Positions 60,440 to 64,000 of a stretch of 64,000 bases of DNA are shown here, piece by piece. Numbering within the stretch: position 1 is the stretch's first letter; the number at the start of each line of letters is the position of its first letter. The position numbers were made by a program, and so were the translations under genes. The notes beneath the pieces were generated by a model. It was not told the DNA's origin. It saw only the letters and a list, made by a program, of their open reading frames with translations, and made no database searches. The DNA comes from Trichobilharzia szidati. Taxonomy: Eukaryota; Platyhelminthes; Trematoda; Strigeidida; Schistosomatidae. The DNA lies in the NCBI GenBank assembly GCA_944472155.2, contig OX235271.1:91401256-91465255 (forward strand). Direction: 5' to 3'.

Positions 60440-60715
60440 TTTCAGATTTATTGTTTGTGGGTAGGATGCATTGAGTCTATGTTAATCCTTTTCTGGTAAA
60501 TTTCTGTGATTGTCCAAACCCTTCTTGAATAAATTAGTTGAGGTCATGGACACCAATTCTTCTGGGAGTCGGTTCCAGGAGTTTATGTCAAGGTGTAGGA
60601 TGCAGTACTCAACAGCAATATGATTTCTTCTTGGCTTTTGAACTCTTCTGCTATGTCCTCTAGGCTGTTCTGACCTGGTGGGAAGGAAAAGAGAGCATAG
60701 GTCTGGTCCGTAGTC

Positions 60716-60938
60716 TTATTGATATAGAAATTGGGCACTGTGGTAGAGTATGACTCCATTATAGATAAGATTTTATTTTGATAAATGTCACTGTTACACA
60801 GTAATATTAACTGATGACGTTTCGAGCACAAACTATTATTCATATGATTGTGAGAAATAGTTTGTGCTCGAAACGTCATCAGTTAATACTACTGTGTAAC
60901 AGTGACATTTATCAAAATAAAATCTTACCTATAATGCA
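60716..60938. mobile_element. Inverted pair of Penelope-like 3' ends, nested insertion
   Basis: Two arms of roughly 95 bp, reverse complements of each other, surround a short centre (about 60840-60855). Each arm is the Penelope 3'-end sequence ('ctgatgacgtttcgagcaca'). The flanks 'ggtccgtagtc' (60705-60715) and 'ggtccgcagtc' (60939-60949) form an 11-bp direct repeat with one mismatch. Removing the insertion rejoins the CR1-like C-terminal region. The minus-strand arm encodes NNSLCSKRHQ, like the Penelope C-terminus at 44001. Confidence 0.8.
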
Positions 60939-61659
60939 GGTCCGCAGTCATTATTTATAGATTAAAACACTGTGATTAAATCTCCACTCTAAATACGTTA
61001 TCACAAGCAGGAGAGATTAAACTATCTAGTCTTCCTTCGTATGATAAGTTAGTCATGCTGAGAACCATACGTGTTGCCTTCCTTTGAACCATTTCTAGAA
61101 TATGTGTGTCCACTTTAAGACAAGGACTGGCTGCCTAGATACAGTTTTCTAGCCTTCACCACACCAGGTATGTATATAAGCAGGTAAACATATCTCTGGT
61201 GATTCTTTTAAAGGCTCTGCGAATTGCCCATAAGGATCTGAAACTACGTACAGCCACCGTGCGATAGTGTGCTGCAGTTTTTGAATCGTGACTAACTATA
61301 ACACCTAAATCCAAATGAGACTGTACTTATGGGAGTGTTATTCCCTCTAGTTCGTAGGAGCTGAAACTTGCTTGTCCGATGAGCATGGTTGCACATTTTG
61401 CTACATTGATCGGGAGTATCCATTCTCTTGAAAACTCCGACAATTTGCTGAGGTCCTCTTGAAAGGTGAGCGCATCACTGTTGCCCTTCAGCTCTCTCCA
61501 GATTTTCTAAGTCATTGCGTTTAGGACTATAGAGGAATCGGTGAGCATAGATAACTCATTGATATGCGAAGTAAATAGGAGAGGTCCGAGTACCGTACCT
61601 TGTGGCACTCCGCTTTGCACTGCTGTTCAGGAGGAGAGTTTCAAGTTGATCCTAATCCT

Positions 61660-61926
61660 CTACCTCCTATCTATGAGGAATTCCCTAAGCCAGTTTAGTA
61701 GGCTTCCCTTGATACCAAGACTTTCCAACTTCATGAGTAGTCTTTTGTGAGGAACTTTATCGGAAGCTTCGATGAAGTCCATGAAGACCACGTCAACGGG
61801 TCTTCTGTTGTCCCTTGGTTTGACCCAACGTTCTCTCGCAGTGAGGAGATTTGACAGGCATGAGAGGTCTCGTCGAAAGTCACGCTGTGCTCTGGATGAC
61901 AAATTGTTGTTCTCCAGATATGCCAC
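61660..61926 (-). pseudogene. CR1-like reverse transcriptase fragment
   Basis: Longest unbroken piece of this element, about 88 codons. It covers the LSCLSNLLTARERW block, motif A (VVFMDFIEASDKVPHKRLL) and LGIKGSLLNWLREFLIDRR, where the frame ends. Adjacent blocks lie in the same or shifted frames on both sides. Confidence 0.82.
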
Positions 61927-62279
61927 GATACTTTTCTTGGTGATTCTTTCCAGTGTCTTGATTAAAATGTCGGTGAGACTAATTGGCCTGTAATTTGAAG
62001 GGCTTTATCCTGATCCTCCTTTATGGATGGGGATTACTATGGCGTCTTTCCAATCACGCGGTAACACTCCATTTCGGAGAGATAGCTTGAAGATCTTGGT
62101 CAATGGGTCGGCCATGTGATCTGATAGCTCCTTGAGAAGCCTTGGATGAAGATTATCAGGACCCACTGATTTTCCTGTATCTACTATTTTTTGCCTTTCT
62201 CCTCGCTATGCTATATCAGCAGAAAATTAGATTCAATAATATTTAGCATGCTGAAATTTCCAGACTGAATCGACCATAA

Positions 62280-62485
62280 TGTTTGAAACAAACTCACTGT
62301 TATTATTATATTTATTATTCTCATTTTGCACTTCGAATATTTTTGACTTTATACCATAAATGTGGATTAAATACTGTGGTTAATTTATATTATGAGGAAA
62401 TCAGATGCAATATTGTGACAAATGCTGAGAGTTATATTCTGCATTATAAGTTCTGTTTGTAGAATTTAAGTAGATTATTATTACA
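62280..62485 (+). mobile_element. Diverged copy of the array-type (TTA)n-ended tail
   Basis: Shares 'atgagg.aat.agatgcaatattgt', 'gctgaga.tt' and 'ttctgttt' with the array spacer and 52759-53093 in order, then an ATT-rich end. It is older than the copy at 52759. Confidence 0.5.
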
Positions 62486-62829
62486 CTTTGGTGATTCCAC
62501 TTTATCCTGCTTGACCTGTTCTTCTCGCTTTAATCATGATATTAGCGTGTTTCATAGAATTCATCACACACCGTATCAGCCCTAGATGTACACCAAATGT
62601 AGGCATAATGCTTATGAGCTAGGTATGCGAATCAAAGTGAAAGCTTGAAATTTACATTCATTATTTATAAGATTAACTAGTATGTAAGAACTACGATTTG
62701 ACCAGTTAGATAACGTTTAATATATTTAGACGCAATCAACGTACGCTGCTTACTTCTATGATGCATTACCAACAGCTAAGTAGTTGCCTTAAAACAGTTT
62801 CCACTGAAGGCGGTCCCCTGCAACTACTA
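62486..62829. other. Unassigned DNA
   Basis: No feature recognised on either strand. Confidence 0.4.
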
Positions 62830-63210
62830 CCCTAGTGAGTAACTTCATGATATCTTTGAATTACAAAGTAAAATTGGACATCCTGAGAATCTTCTCTGTA
62901 AAAAGATAGTGTCTTAGTTGAAGAAGTAAATATATTCTAATCTCCACAAAATCGTTTAGAAGTACTTGTCCTATCACTTCAAATGACTCACTAATTGCAG
63001 TCACTTAAAAAGTAAAAATAAATTTACCGAAGACAATGTGCTTATGATTTCTAAATGTTGTAATGCACTATGAGGAAAAAGCTATATCCATAGGGTTATA
63101 ACAGTTAGACGCGCGATATTAAAGTCTTTTTAAATATCGTGGACATCCTGTAATTATAGTCACCGAGGAATTGAAAATATCCGAAAAGTAAGAATTGAGC
63201 GACTTTATTG
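62830..63210 (+). repeat. Unnamed dispersed repeat D, copy 2
   Basis: Same order of blocks as 51450-51960 on the same strand, including 'agctatatccatagggttat', 'ttagacgcgcgatatt' and 'cctgtaattatag'. Confidence 0.6.
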
Positions 63211-63329
63211 CATATGCCCTCAATGACGCTTGTTGCTATGTTGCTATTGGTTTCAAGTGGCCTTGGTTGTGGGGGAAGATTTAACCGATGTAATATTGTG
63301 ATTTCATAGACATAACTCAGGCTCATTCG

Positions 63330-63405
63330 TGAAAGAAAGTTATTATCCTGTAATTAGGATAAGTTGTTCAGAAGGTAAGGAGGACGTTATTTTTCAGTTT
63401 ATTTG
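63330..63405 (+). repeat. Unnamed dispersed repeat E, copy 2
   Basis: Reverse-complement partner of 59455-59535. It includes 'aggataagttgttcagaagg' and 'taaggaggacg'. Confidence 0.6.
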
Positions 63406-64000
63406 TGTAGATACTATCGTGCACCGAGTTGCATTGAGTTCTTAGTGCAACTGCATGTAACTGCATTTACATAAAGTGAAACATTACGAATGCTCCTGTT
63501 TCTAGAATAAAATACATTATTATTATTACCACAAATACCGTTTTGGAAAGTTCCTGATTACAGCCACAAACATTTACTGATGCACTCGTGAACGACAAAT
63601 ATGGACACAAGTGATAAAACGAAGCTCTACAGAAATCATTGAGACGCCACAAACAGGAGGATTTTAGGTGCACCCTATAATTTTCACATGAAACACATTC
63701 TCAAGCATCCTCCTGCACCATAACTGCCTTCAGACAGCTTTTGACAACTATTCTTAACAAAATCAACACAGTTCAAGCCAAATAGAAACCAGAATCACGT
63801 CAAATGCAGCTACCTAGATCAAACGAAACAAATCAGCCAAACTGAAATCAACTAGACCGCGCAAATGTCCTCAAGGTAAGGGTGGAGGCGCCACTTCAAA
63901 TAGGAGATATGCCATATCAACGCCCGGCAAGTTAGGTGGGGGAAAACCTAGTCAAAGAAAAGCAAGGTTATTCATCATTCAGTAAATAAAGAAAGCTTTA
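63406..64000. other. Unassigned right end of window
   Basis: At 63508-63560, 'gaataaaatacattattatt' is followed by 'accacaaataccgttttgga', words that also occur round the (TTA)n tail in the array; the order is permuted, so this may be a fragment. The last bases contain AATAAAG at about 63986. No gene recognised. Confidence 0.35.

Larger units (their letters stand above)
60440..62195 (-). mobile_element. CR1/SR1-like non-LTR retrotransposon relic
   Basis: Minus-strand reverse transcriptase blocks in order: VGPDNLHPRLLKEL (about 62160), LPRDWKDAIVIPIHKGG, SPSNYRPISLTDIL, LTARERWVK, VDVVFMDFIEASDKVPHK (motif A, with Ile-Glu for the usual Ser-Lys), SGVPQGTVLGPLLF (about 61600), then the connection region DLGVIVSHDSKTA and VQRKATRMV (about 61100). 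The C-terminus, INSWNRLPEELVSMTSTNLF, is at about 60590-60530. In-frame stops and shifts are frequent. The strong YADD/FADD box was not found. A 223-bp insertion splits the element at 60716-60938. Confidence 0.82.

Overview
The window is eukaryotic and looks like a trematode fluke, most probably Schistosoma or a close relative. The evidence is AT-rich DNA, a split gene with GT/AG introns, and trematode-type transposons: a CsRn1-like gypsy element with a CHCC zinc finger in Gag, RTE and CR1 non-LTR relics, and a Penelope-like element. This is inference from sequence and family knowledge; no search was run.

Bases 1-42203 are one satellite-like array of about 18 units, most exactly 2344 bp apart. 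Each unit holds a ~1.13 kb spacer and a ~1.2 kb palindrome (two ~0.6 kb arms round a 20-base loop). The spacer contains the (TTA)n-ended tail of a dispersed repeat and a short exon-like coding piece. Each arm carries a 41-codon leucine-zipper C-terminus with its own stop, so every palindrome holds two copies in opposite directions. Loops at 25167 and 39216 are inverted, a 33-bp indel marks exchange between arms, and a 500-N gap at 7450 sits where two unit subtypes meet.

Bases 42204-64000 are intron or intergenic DNA full of transposon relics. The one host gene recognised is on the minus strand: three exons of a TRNAU1AP/SECp43-like RNA-binding protein (49683-49483, 49413-49201, 45997-45680), with a polyadenylation signal at 45561. 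Exons for its first RRM were not found, so its 5' part lies upstream or was missed. An RTE element (48185-46085) sits in its last intron.

Other minus-strand elements are a Penelope-like relic (44985-43915), a 3'-terminal gypsy pol fragment (51340-50573), a complete-ended but internally deleted CsRn1-like LTR element (57810-54486) with a 4-bp target duplication, an old RTE relic (58460-58000), and a CR1-like relic (62195-60440). The CR1 relic was later hit by a 223-bp inverted pair of Penelope 3' ends flanked by an 11-bp duplication. Two tRNA-Gly-derived SINE-like copies face each other near 50 kb, and two unnamed dispersed repeat families are present. The array is the most unusual feature: a homogenised tandem palindrome made from fragments of a coiled-coil gene and a retroelement tail.
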